A DNA stretch of 64,000 nt from Geosiphon pyriformis (taxonomy: Eukaryota; Glomeromycota; Glomeromycetes; Archaeosporales; Geosiphonaceae): positions 598,998 to 662,997 of the forward strand of contig JAAOMT010000468.1 of NCBI GenBank assembly GCA_016748015.1. Reading direction: 5' to 3'. Of this stretch, positions 37,060 through 49,082 are shown one piece after another. Position 1 is the stretch's first letter. Each line of letters begins with the position of its first letter. Under the pieces are notes generated by a model. That model made no database searches. It was not told where the DNA came from and saw only the letters and a list, made by a program, of their open reading frames with translations. Position numbers and translations under genes: made by a program.

Positions 37060-38032
37060 TTAAGCTGTGAATTGTTAAATAACCTTAATAAGTAAGCATT
37101 AAAAAAAATTAAAAAAAGGGATATTAATTAAAGATTTACACTTACATTTGGGGGCTTCTTTTAAGGAGATAGCAGCCTCCTCGCCCATAGCACTAATGAT
37201 AGTGACCAAAAGTTCTTTACCTTAAAAACAAAGAATAGATTAAAGTGTAAAAAAATATCTGTATATTTGATGAGTAAGATTCCTTCTTTTAAATTACCTT
37301 CACCAAATTCCGATTCAAGCTTGTCGCCCAATTCACCTTCGGGAACACGAACATCGTCTTTAGTAGTCCCATCACTGGTCATCAAACTCAAGAATCCGTC
37401 ATCAATATTCAAAAGTGAATATTCAGTACCTAAAAAATTTATTAGTATTAATCCTTAATCCTTAAAAAAAACCACATCAGAATAAACTATTCTTACGCGA
37501 GACATTAGGGACATCCATATTATGAGTAGACGGGGAGATATCTGTAAAATAAAAATTTTTAGATTATAAAAAAGCATGGAAATCCTAGAAAAAAGTTTTG
37601 GACCAATATTGAAATTGATCATGTGTGAGTCGAGCATATTTTCACCTTCGAGTTTCTTCCCAGTGAATATATCAATTCCGACAAGATGAACTTTCTAAAG
37701 TAATACAAGTTATTAAAAAGGAAAATTAATATCAATAATTTTGTATATTTAGGTTTAAATTGCGTTAATGAAACCTAAGGAGATCTACCGCGTGCCCGTG
37801 TTTACCAGTTTTACTGGTGCTCATTTCTACTATCTTGCACGGTCTACCCTTAAGAAGCACGTAGCCATTCTAATGACATGGTCATGATTAAAAAAAATTT
37901 CAAAGTAAAACATTATTAATGTGGGTCTTTGTGGAAAAAAAATACCTTTCTAAGAGCAGAGCACTGAACAGGGTAGGTGGCTGAGGCCCCGGACCCACCT
38001 TGCTCGAAATCGTTGTGTTGATCATCCTCCAT
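37060..38032 (-). CDS. Translation factor eIF5A
   Basis: eIF5A relieves stalled ribosomes, notably at proline runs, and depends on hypusine. ATG 38032 begins exon 1 (37946-38032), ending CSALRK. The next exon gives [20 protein letters not shown], then TGKHGHA. The Lys between Gly and His in [11 protein letters not shown] is the hypusine site, and the loop is complete after splicing to [14 protein letters not shown]. Later exons encode [30 protein letters not shown] and [20 protein letters not shown]. After APK the sequence shows a strong donor (TGTAAGT). Splicing to an acceptor at about 37065 would add one Ser and TAA at 37060. Without that splice the frame reads into intron-like sequence. 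Length (about 160 residues) fits the family. Confidence 0.96.
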
Positions 38033-38289
38033 AATTCGTGAAAAAAAAAGTATTTTACAGGTAAAAGTAAAGGATGAAATAAAAACGTCAAGAGTAGGGA
38101 AGATGGGACGATTTGGGGGCCGATGAAAAGATTTGCATAATAATGCCTATCAATAAAAAAAAAATACTAATCAGTTGCTTAGTAATGCTTATCAGGTTCA
38201 AAATCACAAGATAAATAACCCACCTTTTTCTCTTCCCTCTTTCCTGAACTAACTTTTCAAAATGCTGAAACCACTACCACTGCCACCTC
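38033..38289. promoter_or_regulatory. 5' flank of eIF5A and left flank of the Fanzor remnant
   Basis: No gene is seen. CT-rich tracts occur near 38228-38250. This should contain the eIF5A promoter, but I cannot name an element. Confidence 0.35.
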
Positions 38290-39790
38290 TGCTACCAAGA
38301 AAGGTTAACTCTATACCCATATCTTTAGGACAAAGCAAAAAGAGGATCTTGAGCGACAAACAACTTCTCGCCCGATCTCTGACGAGCACAAACTCTTCCA
38401 GGATGTTCTCGCCGCATGCAGGGAAGGAGAGCTGCTCGCTACTGAAGAGAACGCAGGAATAAAAGTACGCAAAGTAAAGGCAACAGCAGCCCGTGGCAAA
38501 CCCCAGAAGACGGAAGGCATTCTCAACCGCACGTTACTAGCTAAGACGTATACCAACCACCTTCAAAAGCAGCTATTGAAGCGATGGATGGGGTTGGCGA
38601 GATTTGCCATTAACACCGTGGTGGGATGGAGCAGAAGACGTCGCATCATTATGAAATAAGAGTATCACAGAAAATGGATGGATGAAACCTAGGACTTTTG
38701 AACAAAAACATCTTTTTGATGATTCGGCTATTTAGGTGAAAGAAAATTTTGCAGAGCCATTGTCCCTCTTGGCATGCTCTTAAAAGGATGCTCCTGCCAA
38801 CATCATAGATGAAGCGATTGATCAAGCATTAAATCTAATGCACAGCGACAACAAGGTGCATCATCATCTTTCTTTTCAATCTCGTAAGACACTGCATCAC
38901 ACCATAACAATTCGTGCTCAGAATTTTGCCGAGTCACCTTGGAGTCGCTTCTATGTATCTTAAATTTACACTTCAGCAATATACATCGACAAAAGGTAAA
39001 GATAATAAATTTTTAAATTGTTTTATATCATTATTTATGTCGTCTTTATGTCATTTTTTATTCTTTATCTTATTCTTTATTTTTAAGGATAAACATATAC
39101 TATCGCCTCTCCGCTTCGTAAAAATAACAAGTGGCCCAATCCACACAAGATCACATGTGATGGAAAACTTATTCTTGACAAACCAACAAGTGAAAGTTTA
39201 CCTGGGTCTACGAGATACAAATACAAGTCCGCGAAACCCAAGTGGATGATTCGATTCGTGCAGTCCCCATAGATCTTGGCAATTGCACTCCATTTACATG
39301 TTATTCCTCAACAAAAGGTATAGGCAAAATAGGCTCTTGTGGCATCTGTCGTATTGCAAATTTATAAATGGGCTTTGCTCAAAGAAAGCTAAAGCCAGAA
39401 AATTAGAAAGGCGATTGGGTGCATGTGTCAAAAGATTTTACACTTGCAGACAGAAATACACAGAAAGGCAGTCGCATTTTCCACTCACAAATTTGATGCT
39501 ATTGTTAATCGAAAAAGAAAACAGTTGGAAAAAGATCCCATGCTGCGGGCACTATCAATTTCGTCAACGTCTGATCGCCAAGGCAGAATTGGGAATCCGA
39601 ATTATTATCCAAAATGAGGTCTATAACTCTAAAACTCGTAGCTGGTGTGGAAATATCCAAAGAATCGGAGGATCTGAGGTGTACAGCCCCCGGAATTGTA
39701 AGCTTGTTATGGATAGAGATGAAAATGGCGCTTGGAGGATCTTTCTCCGGGCATTGCTTGATGGAGCCTTGGTGTTACAGTGATGTGAGA
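38290..39790 (+). pseudogene. Fanzor / TnpB-like RNA-guided nuclease remnant (OrfB zinc ribbon)
   Basis: Several frames on the plus strand keep the order of a TnpB-type protein. The N-terminal signature TYTNHLQKQLLKRWMGLARF lies near 38543-38602. A middle block IIDEAIDQALN, then HHLSFQSRKTLHHTITIRAQ, is near 38806-38925. A RuvC-I-like AVPIDLGNCTPF with its Asp is near 39258-39293. A helix HRKAVAFSTHKFDAIV follows near 39460-39507. HYQFRQRLIAKAELGIRIII, then CGNIQRIGGSEVY and VMDRDENGAWRIF (RuvC-III Asp), lie near 39557-39750. The zinc ribbon has lost two of four Cys: the first reads Arg (NSKTRSWC), and the third is replaced in YSPRNCK. Two or more frame changes and stops separate the blocks. 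Fanzor proteins are eukaryotic homologues of transposon-borne TnpB that cut DNA with a guide RNA. This copy is dead. Confidence 0.78.
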
Positions 39791-40051
39791 AATAATACCA
39801 ATACTTCGTATTGCCTATCATTGATTTGTTACAATCCATCCGGCTTGTAAACTATTTACGATAGCGTGAATTGCAGCATTCATAATCTTATTTAATCAAA
39901 AATAAAACCAAAAATTCAACAATCTATCGTATGATGGCTGCGGACGAAGATATTTCCAAGTTATAATTTAAATAATAATTTTGCAAATTTTTTATTGAAT
40001 CGAGATTACGTTGGGTTTATTAACTTTTTATAAACATTTCAATGATCAATT

Positions 40052-40587
40052 TCAGTTTATAAATTGGCTCTTAGCTTTTTTTCACCTTTTTCTCGTTAGT
40101 TTCCGGGGACTGAATGCCAACAATTTGTTCAATAGTACCCTTTTTAATAAAATAAAAAAACAAAGTATAATAATTAAGATCTTTTTATCATTTTCCCCAT
40201 TTTCATTGATAAAAAAATCTTTAAATCTTTACCGTTACAGCTTCAACTACAGAATACATCAAATTAGTAGCATTTTCGATTATAAGGGTACAATCATTAT
40301 TGGCTTCAGGAGGATCTTTTTCATCTATTGAGCTATTGTCACTATCCGGTGGTCTAACTGTTTAATTGAACAGATATGACTTCAACTTAATTTATTACGC
40401 AACTATCAGTCAGATTAACTATTTAAGTATCACCTCATTACTCACCACCAGTAGGATTCGATCCGATTCCCGCTAAAGCTGTTGAACCTTTAGTTGTAAT
40501 CCAAGCTTTATTATCTTCGTTATTTTTTAATCGCAAATCATCCTGCTGTGCTTCAGTAATGAGATCTGTAACACTTTTCGAAGACAT
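40052..40587 (-). CDS. Small conserved-looking protein of unknown function
   Basis: ATG 40587 opens exon 1 (SSKSVTDLITEAQQDDLRLK, ending NPTGG at a GT donor near 40448). Exon 2 (about 40360-40233) gives RPPDSDNSSIDEKDPPEAN and CTLIIENATNLMYSVVEAV. Exon 3 (about 40136-40052) gives GTIEQIVGIQSPETNEKKVK and stops with TGA. Splice sites are canonical, which supports a real gene of roughly 100 residues. It looks helical with a charged C-terminus and no membrane segment. I do not recognise it; a small adaptor or coiled-coil subunit is possible. Confidence 0.55.
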
Positions 40588-40899
40588 TTTAAAGTAAAAA
40601 GATTTTTAATTTGAATTTGATCAAAGGGTTGGAAGCCTTTTTAATTCGATTACTTGTTTCAAATTTCACCTAATATGAAATTTTATTTGGGAATTCTCCT
40701 TTTTATATTCTCCCTTTCTCTTTCTGATCATGCTGGAATCCAAAATTGAATTAACTAAATAAACACTTTTGACCTACATATCATGACGTTATGGTGATGA
40801 ATGAGACTCAAATCTAACCTAGATTGATGTCAATTTGTCAATTATTCAATATGATATTGATCAAAAAATTTCATTATGATATCAGCCAAATAAAATAGG

Positions 40900-42950
40900 A
40901 ATCGGGTAGTCACTGTAAAAGTTTCATTCTAGGTTATGTCTATTTCAGGTTTTTTATTAAAAGCTACTCATTATCCTGCTACAATCTCTAATAGTGCCAG
41001 GATTTAGAACCTATGCCTTTATACATTCAATAATATTATTCTCAAAAAAATATTGAAATACATATAATATTATTTTTACATATTATCTGAAATTTTTATA
41101 ATAAATATTATATTCTTAAGTTAATTTTTCATATTATTTCTATTTGAAAAAAATTATTATTCAAAAAAGTATTTTCATATTTTAAATTTTAGCTTGTTTA
41201 AATATATAATAAATAATTAAATAATTATTTTTATTAAAAATATATTTTTAAATAGTTTAATTAAAATAATATGTATATTTGTAAATAAATTTTATTGAAA
41301 AATATAAATCCATTTTTAAAATATATTTTATTTAATTATTGAATTTATAAAATTAATAAAAACATTATAATTTTAAAATGAATTTTAAAAGCTAAAAATT
41401 ATATATATATATAACTTGTATTAATATAATTATTTTATATATATTAATGCTATTTTAATTAATTAACATATTAATTAGATAATTAATTATATTAAAATTC
41501 TTAGCAATTATTTTTTAAATTTTATAAATAGTTTTAACAAAATAAATCAATAAAAAAGTGAGAATTAACAATAATAAATAATAATAATAATAAGTTTTAT
41601 ATTTGTTTTTTTAATAAATCTATACTATTCAAGTTTTTAAAATAAATATTAATTAAAAAATTGTAAAAAATTTTTTTTAGGTATTTTTATGATCATAATT
41701 AGAGCAAAAATAAAAAAATTGTAAATTCTTTATTTTTTAAAACAACTAATAGTACTTTTATTAATAATATATTTACAACTATAACAATACTATAAAAAAT
41801 ATTCTTTTTAAATAAAATAGTAATTAACCAGTCTTTTTTTAATTTAAAAACTTTTTTTATTTTTGATTAAAAGTTTTTTTTAAAGTTCTATTAAAAAAAA
41901 CTTATTAAAAGTAGTTTTAATATAATTTTTGTCTTTTTTAAAAGCTTTAAAGTATTTAATTAAAAACCAATAATTAAGTTGTTTTTTTTTTTGTTTTTTT
42001 TTTACTGTTGTTTAAATAACCAAAAAAACCAAAACAACCAAAAAACAATCTTTTTAAATTTTTATTATATTTAATAACAACTTTTTTAAAGTATTAAAAA
42101 TTATTTTTTTTGGTATTTTTTAAAAAAAATCAATTTTTTTAATAATTTTAAATATGCTTGTTTTTTTAGTTTTTAATAAAATTAAATTTAATAAAAGTAT
42201 TAATAATTAATTAAAATTTACCAACTTTTAAATAAGCTGCTTTAAAAAAAAATACTAATATTTTTAAAAAAATTGTTAATATAAAATTAAGATTTAAATA
42301 CTAATATCTTTTTTATTGTTATATTAAGCTTTATTTATATAATTTATTATTGTTTTTTTATAAAGTTTTTTAATTAATCTAAAATTTATTATTATATTTA
42401 AATTTAATATAATACTTTTATAATAATTATAAATTATTAAATACAAATAAAATTAAATAATAACATTATTTTTATTTTGTTTATTTATATTATTACAAGT
42501 AATTTTTAAATATTTTTTATTTTTATTTAATTTTTTTATTCAATTAAATATTATGTTTAATATATTATTAAGTTTTTTTTTAATTTGATTTTATTAAGAA
42601 CATAATTAATTTGTTTACATATTATTTTATTTTAAATACCAAATAAATATATTTTAAATGAAAATAATTAATTTTACTTATTAATTAAAATATAAAAAAT
42701 ATTTTTTTATTTTTTTAAAATTATTTAATATTTTTTTAAATTTTTAATTTAGATAATAATTAAACTTTGCTTATAAATTAAATAAATTATTTAAAACTTG
42801 TATTAATAATAATATACAATATTTAAATAAGTTTCGATTTTTTTATACCAAAATAATAATACTGAAAATTTATTATTATTATATTATCAATAATTATAAA
42901 ACTTGATTAATTTTTTAGTTTAAAATTTTAATATTGTTAATAATAATAAG
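40900..42950. other. AT-saturated region left of the decayed LINE
   Basis: Apart from a few islands (for example ccaaaacaaccaaaaaac near 42030) this is nearly all A/T with many homopolymers. No protein signal is seen. It likely contains the LINE 5' end and other eroded repeats, but none can be delimited. Confidence 0.65.
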
Positions 42951-43272
42951 TTTAAAACTTTTTTATAATATTATTAAATAATAAAAATATTATATACAAA
43001 TATTATTAAAACAACTAAAAAATAAAAAACAAGAAAATTGAATAATTTTATTAATAAATACAAATATTAAATAATTATTTTAAGTAAAAAAAACTTTTTT
43101 TTTATGTTTAAAATTTTTTAAAATACCAATTTAATATAAAAATTTTTCATTTTTCATTTTTTTTGGTTATTTTTTTTTCACTATTTTATAAAACACAAAT
43201 CCTTTTATTATTACTTTAACAGCCACTATTAGTAACATAATATTTAAAAAAAAATCAGTTAAAAATATTGTT

Positions 43273-45348
43273 TTGAATTTAATAAGTAAAAATTTGATAC
43301 AAAAACCCAAAATTTCAATTAACAAAATAAAATACTTAAATAATAAAGCAGATTTAAAGTTTAAATTACCTTTGTATAATATTAGTCAGCTTGAAAATAT
43401 GAATATTTTTTTGAATAATGTGATAAAAAACTTAGTTGTACATAATATTAGCTATAATATTAAGAATAAAAGTAATAAATCTTTAGATTTTTATACTAAT
43501 ACTCTAAAAACAAAAAAGTTCAAATCTGAAAAAGTGGTAGATTCTTTTTTTGGCTTTTGTAATTTTAGCTTTATTGATAATAATAATAATATCTTTAATG
43601 TATTATTATTTTTGTTAATTAATTTTACTTTATATTTAAGTGTTCAAATCAAAGAAAAAAGAAGTTTTAACTTAGTTAAGTTATTTATACTAAATATTAA
43701 TTTCTTAATTATATTTAACAAAATTTTTAATAATAAGCTTAAGTTTATAAAAAAAATTTTCTATAATGTTAATAATTTTAGAGAAGTGTTAATTTTTTTA
43801 AAATTTTCAAAATATTATTAAAATATAATTTATGTTTGAATCTAGTTTTAAAACTACTAAGTAGTTAATTATAAAAAAAAATTTTTTAATTAATATTAAT
43901 CTAAAAAAATTAACATTTAATTGGATTAAAAAATTATAGTTAAAAAAATTTCAGTAGATTTTTTCAAATTAGCAATTAAATTAATACTGTTTAAATTTGA
44001 CAATATTATTTTTATTAAAATACAGCTTATTAATTTTTGGCAGAAAGTTTTAATTAAATTTGAAAGTTTTAAAGTTGTTAACTTGATTACTGATTTGGCT
44101 TCAAGGTTCTCTGCAGAGGTGGTTAGGTTACTTGACATCACTAATGCTTTAGGTGTTCATTTTGGTTTTCGCAAGTCTTGCATGTTCTTTTCAGGTATAG
44201 ATGAATCGGTATTAGTTCATATAGCTGCGTAGTGTTGTTCTGATCGGCCTGAGTGGCTGGTCACGTGTAGAAAGTGCATGATTCACGCCTAGTTTAGATC
44301 AATTCCTTGATGTATAGTACTAGGTAGTGTTTGGACCTCATTCGTTAAGCAATAAAAAAAAAAAAAAAAAAACTTGATTATAGTTAAATAGTTAATTTTG
44401 TTAAGAAAAAATTTGATGTAAATTATCAAAGCTAATATTAATAAACATATATAGGATTTAAAAAACTACTATTATATTTTTTTATATATTTTACTAATAG
44501 ACACAACTATTCATAATTTTTTTAATTTAGTCTAATCTTATAATAGAAAAATATGTTTAATTTTTTGTAACTCTGTCTTTTACATATAAATATACTGTAC
44601 TGTTATATGTTTTGTTATGGTTAAAAATATTATTATTTATTCAATTTTTGTCTTTAAAAATATTAATTTGGTTTAAACTGGTTTATTTTTTTCTAAATAT
44701 GTCAAATATAAGAAATCTGGTTATGTTTTAGCGATTTATAATAATAATTCTCAACTATTTGGTTAAAATTCAATTTTTTTTAAAGTCAGATAAAAAGTAT
44801 TTTGTTTTTATTTATACTAAAAAGCAGACTTTTATGTTTTATTAATAGAATAACATGAGTTTTTATAATAAGTGATAATTTAAAACATCTTTTTTTTAAA
44901 TTATCTTTTTGGTAAATATATTAATTAACAATTCCAAAGAAATTTTTATTAATTTGACTTTGGCTTCTTAATTAAATACTTTTAAGTACTTTTTGAAACT
45001 TTTATTTGATTATATTATTAAAATATCTTACAAACTAAATGGTTTTTTTCTTTGCTATTATTAAATTGTATTGTAAAAACATCTGTTTTGGATGTTAATC
45101 TAGTATTAAATATGGCTATTAATAAGCTATTGTCTATTTTTTCTGTTTTATGTATTAATTTTGGTATCTTTCAAAACATATTTTTTAGTGAATCCAAAGT
45201 TTTAACTGCCAAAATTAGTGGTTTAAAAACTAATATAATGGTTTTAAAAAGTTTAATTACATCTATTATAGATAAATTAAAGTTTTTTAGTTTGAATAAT
45301 AGCATAGTATTCTTTTTTTTTCTAATAAATAGCTTAATTTATATATAA
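43273..45348 (+). pseudogene. Decayed LINE ORF1, split by a younger LINE tail
   Basis: The open part 43273-43821 ends in SFNLVKLFILNINFL and KLKFIKKIFYNVNNF. This lines up with KLVKLFTLDVELL and KLISIKKIFYQMDGF of the minus-strand ORF1 at 10438-11091. The next part (43940-44089) reads KIQLINFWQKVLIKF, matching MQLIGLWQKTLVEF of the other copy. It is interrupted at 44090 by a LINE tail and resumes at about 44381, where a Trp codon of the ancestor reads TAG. The final part (45052-45348, containing SKVLTAKISGLKTNIMVL) is the coiled-coil-like ORF1 C-terminus. Codon use is almost purely A/T. Confidence 0.82.
44090..44370 (+). mobile_element. 5'-truncated LINE insertion (ORF2 end, 3' UTR, poly-A) with TSD
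   Basis: A compact insert of normal composition sits in AT-decayed DNA. It encodes the last 46 or so residues of ORF2 (LGVHFGFRKSCMFFSGIDES, stop TAG 44229-44231). A 3' UTR containing ggctggtcacgtgtag follows, ending in an A-run at 44354-44372. The flanks carry a duplicated aacttgatta at 44080-44089 and 44371-44380, the hallmark of target-primed reverse transcription. Removing the insert rejoins the decayed ORF1 reading. The insert shows little of the decay of its host, so it arrived afterwards. Confidence 0.93.
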
Positions 45349-48300
45349 TATTAAAAGAATAAATGTTTTTGTCAAACAAAATAATATTATTAAATAATAT
45401 AATAAGTTAAAAAATAATATTTTAATTGTTATTAAAACTAAGCGTTATTTTAGTATTAAATCTTAAATTGTAAATAAGTTTTTAGATATAAAAGTATTTA
45501 TTTTTGGTTTGAATTTTGAGTATTTAAATGTTGATATTATTTTAATTGTAAATAAATATTTAGCCAAACATATTTCAAAAATTTTTAAAATTTTTAATAG
45601 GCTTTTGATATTCTATTTATTGTTTAAAACAAATAATCAGTTTTTGTGTTAAGATTATATACAAACATATTTTAGAAAAATGGTTAAACCAAACAGTTAT
45701 TATTAATTTTCTTATAATTTATATATATAATAAGAGTATTTTTGTTATTTTAGAAGATAATTTCAATAAAAATAGTATTAAATATAGTATTAAATTTAAA
45801 AAATATATGGATTTAAGTTTAGTTAATTCTTTAATTAGTAGTTTATTTGTTAAATTTTCTACATAAAAAATTTAAAAAAAGTTAAAAAAACAATTAATTA
45901 TATTTTTATATTACTAAATTTGGTTAAAGTTTTTACTGACAGAAAAATTTCGAATATAAGTGATTTTTTTAACCCTAATTATCTTGCAGTTTCTGTTTTG
46001 ATTAAATTAAATAATATTTTAAATGTATATTTAAGTATTTTTTACAAACAAATTAATAAAAACTAATAAAAATACAACTTTAAAAAAACTAATACATTTA
46101 AATAGACTTTTTTTACAAATATTACATTGGCAAATATTACTGTATTTAGTAAATAATTTGAATATGTAAAAAAAAATTTAGATTTAGATATTATATAAAA
46201 TATTATTAAAAAAATTGTTAGTTTTTTGGCCAATAAACTCTTTTTTAAATTTTAGAACAAAAATTTTAATAGTATTTTCACTAAGATTTTATTTTGCTTT
46301 TATAAATTAAATATTTAAGATTGTTTAAACTTTCTATTTAAGTATTAACAGTGAGTTAAATAACTTAATTATTTGTTGGTTGTTACTTAATAATTTATGA
46401 ACATATAATATTTAAGATTTTTTAGTATTAAGTATCAATCTTAATATAATCAAATATAAATTAACTAAAGTTAAAAAAATATATTGTGTGCTCAAATTAG
46501 TTAAATTTTAATAAGCTAAAGTTATAAAAATTTGTATTATTATTGATAAGAGAATAAAAAGTTTTAAAATTAATAAAAACCACACTATTAGGAATGTTTT
46601 AAAGCAATTTTTTTATAAAGTAGTTTTAAATTATTTAATAAATAGTAAAAATTTGGTGCTAAAGTCTAAAAAAATTAAGTTTTAAATGAATTCAATCATA
46701 GAGAAATAAATAAAAAAACACAAGATATTAAAAAATGTTTTAAGTATTTGGTATTAATAATATTTGTTTTTGGCTTATATAACTAATAATACTTTTTTTA
46801 AAGTTATAAATAAGATTAATCTTGATAAAATATTGGATATTGTTTTAGAGTTACTGAATAAAAAAGCTTTTGGTTTGTCTAAGATATCTAATAAACTTTA
46901 AAAACATTGTAATTTTTCAGTTTTGGGTTTTTTACTGAATTTTTTTAATAGTTGTTTAACAAATAAGTTAGTTTTTTAGTCTTAAAAAGAAGTTTAAAAG
47001 TTAATAATTCTTAAACTATATAAATAAAAAGATTCTAATTAATACAAAACTTATTGTATTAATTAAGACTACTTAAAAAATTTTTTTTAAAATCTTATCA
47101 AACAAAATTTTTTTAATTTGCAATAAACATAATATTTTTTTTATAGAAACAACTTTTCAGTTTTAAAAAAAATAACTATGTAATCTTTAATTTTTGCTAT
47201 TAGTTTAATAATAAAAAATATTCTTAAAAAAAATTATAAACTTTAATTGGTATTATAAAATATATATAAAACATATAATTTAGTAAACTAGATGTATTTA
47301 AAGAACAGTTTAATTTGTATTAAATATATAATAAATTTGTTAAGTTTTTTGGTAGTATTTACAATAGTTAAGTTAATCAAGTTATAACTGACTTTGACTT
47401 AACAGATAGTTATTATGTACATAATAAATTGGATTATAATAAAGTGTTTTTTCTTTTTTTTAATATATTTTTTATGACTTTTTTCTGTGTAAAATTAAAA
47501 AACAGAAAAATATGTACAAATATAAGATTAATTTTAAATTTGTGACTAAAGTAAGATATGTAAAGAATCAAGTTAATTTAACATCTTTTTTGGCTACTAA
47601 TGTATTTGTTGATAATACTATTTGAATTGGCAATAATTAAATTACAACTCACTATATTTTAAATATTAAAAATAAGTTTTTTCAAGTTAATAATATTTTA
47701 ATTAATAATAATAAAACAATAATCATTCTGATTAATTATAAAATTACAAGTTTTTTTTGTTAATTAGTAGTTTGCTAATTTCAGTAACAAAAAAAAATTT
47801 ATTAAAGCTTAGTTTGGTAAAAATTTATTTAAACATTAAATTTTTTGTTGACAAAGTTTTAAAAAAAACTATTTTTAATAAACAGTTTTTGTATTTAGTC
47901 TTAGCAATACTTCATTTTATTATTAGTTATAAAATTTAGTTTAATTTTATTTCTATTGGTATGTATAATAAATAAAACATCATAATTTGTAAGAGTTTAA
48001 ATTTTGTTTATTTTTAAACTTTCTAAACAATATAATTTATTATTTTTTCTTATATGGCCTAAAAACTTTTAAGTAAGTACAAGCTAAAAACAAATTAATT
48101 TTTGTGTTAAGTTTTTTAAATATATGTAATATTCTGGATTATTTGTTTATTTATGGATTTTTTAATTTACAAGTTTTAAACTAATCTTTTTACTATCTTT
48201 TATGCTATTTGGTCTGTTTCAAAGTTAGTTCTTTAAACAACTTTCTGGCTTGTGGTTTAAATTTTTTATAATTATAATTTATCTTTGGTTAATTTTTTAT

Positions 48301-49082
48301 GTTTAGTTTTTTGCTTTTAAAATAAAACTCTAATGTTATTAGTTTTAAATAAATTTGTTTTTTTTAAGATGTTTTATTTACTTAAATAATTTGGTATTAT
48401 TTTTGTTAAACAGTTGCATGATAAAAAAAGTGGTGTTTTTACTTAAAAAATTTTTAAATATTAAAAAAAACTAGATTTCTATGGTCTTGTTTCTGATTGG
48501 TTTAAATCTGCTATTAAGTTTTTGAATGGTTTGACTTTTTATTTTGTTATTTTATTTTTTGCTATTAGTTTTTAGTTTTTAAATATTTTTGGTTTGTATA
48601 AATTTGATTTGATTTGTAACCAGCTATTAAATACTAATATAATCTGTTTTTTTGTTTATATTAATAGTTTTCTAAATAATTTAAGTATTATTAATATAAA
48701 AATTAGTATTATAGTTTTTTTTAAGAATATAAATTTAAGTTTAGATGTTAAGATTTTAGGATTAGTTTTCTTTATTATGACTAAATTATAAACTATTGTA
48801 CTTATCTTGAAATGTGTTCTTTTTTTATATATAATAGATTTGTTTTTTGACAGCCAAGTAATACTGAATATATATTATTCAAAATTGGTTTTAGTTTCTC
48901 CAAATTTTTATAATTATTGTTAAATTAAGCATCAATATATTGTAAATATTATTAGGAATAAAAATTTAAGCATTAATTAATATAAGATTAAAGACTATTT
49001 AAGTATTCTGGATAATAAAAAAGCTAATATTTTGATTAGTACTACTTTGTTTTTAAATGTAGTATTTTCAGTTTATATATAA

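Noticed and set aside
39614-39850. Second gene overlapping the Fanzor remnant
   Set aside because: It is a shadow frame; only the frame with HYQFRQRL and DRDENGA shows family motifs.
43273-43821. A novel Asn/Lys-rich protein gene (182 codons)
   Set aside because: Its C-terminal half lines up with LINE ORF1 at 10438-11091, and the AT codons reflect decay.
44090-44370. An independent small gene or structured RNA in the AT-rich desert
   Set aside because: The normal GC made it stand out, but the translation, A-tail and target duplication show it is a truncated LINE insertion.
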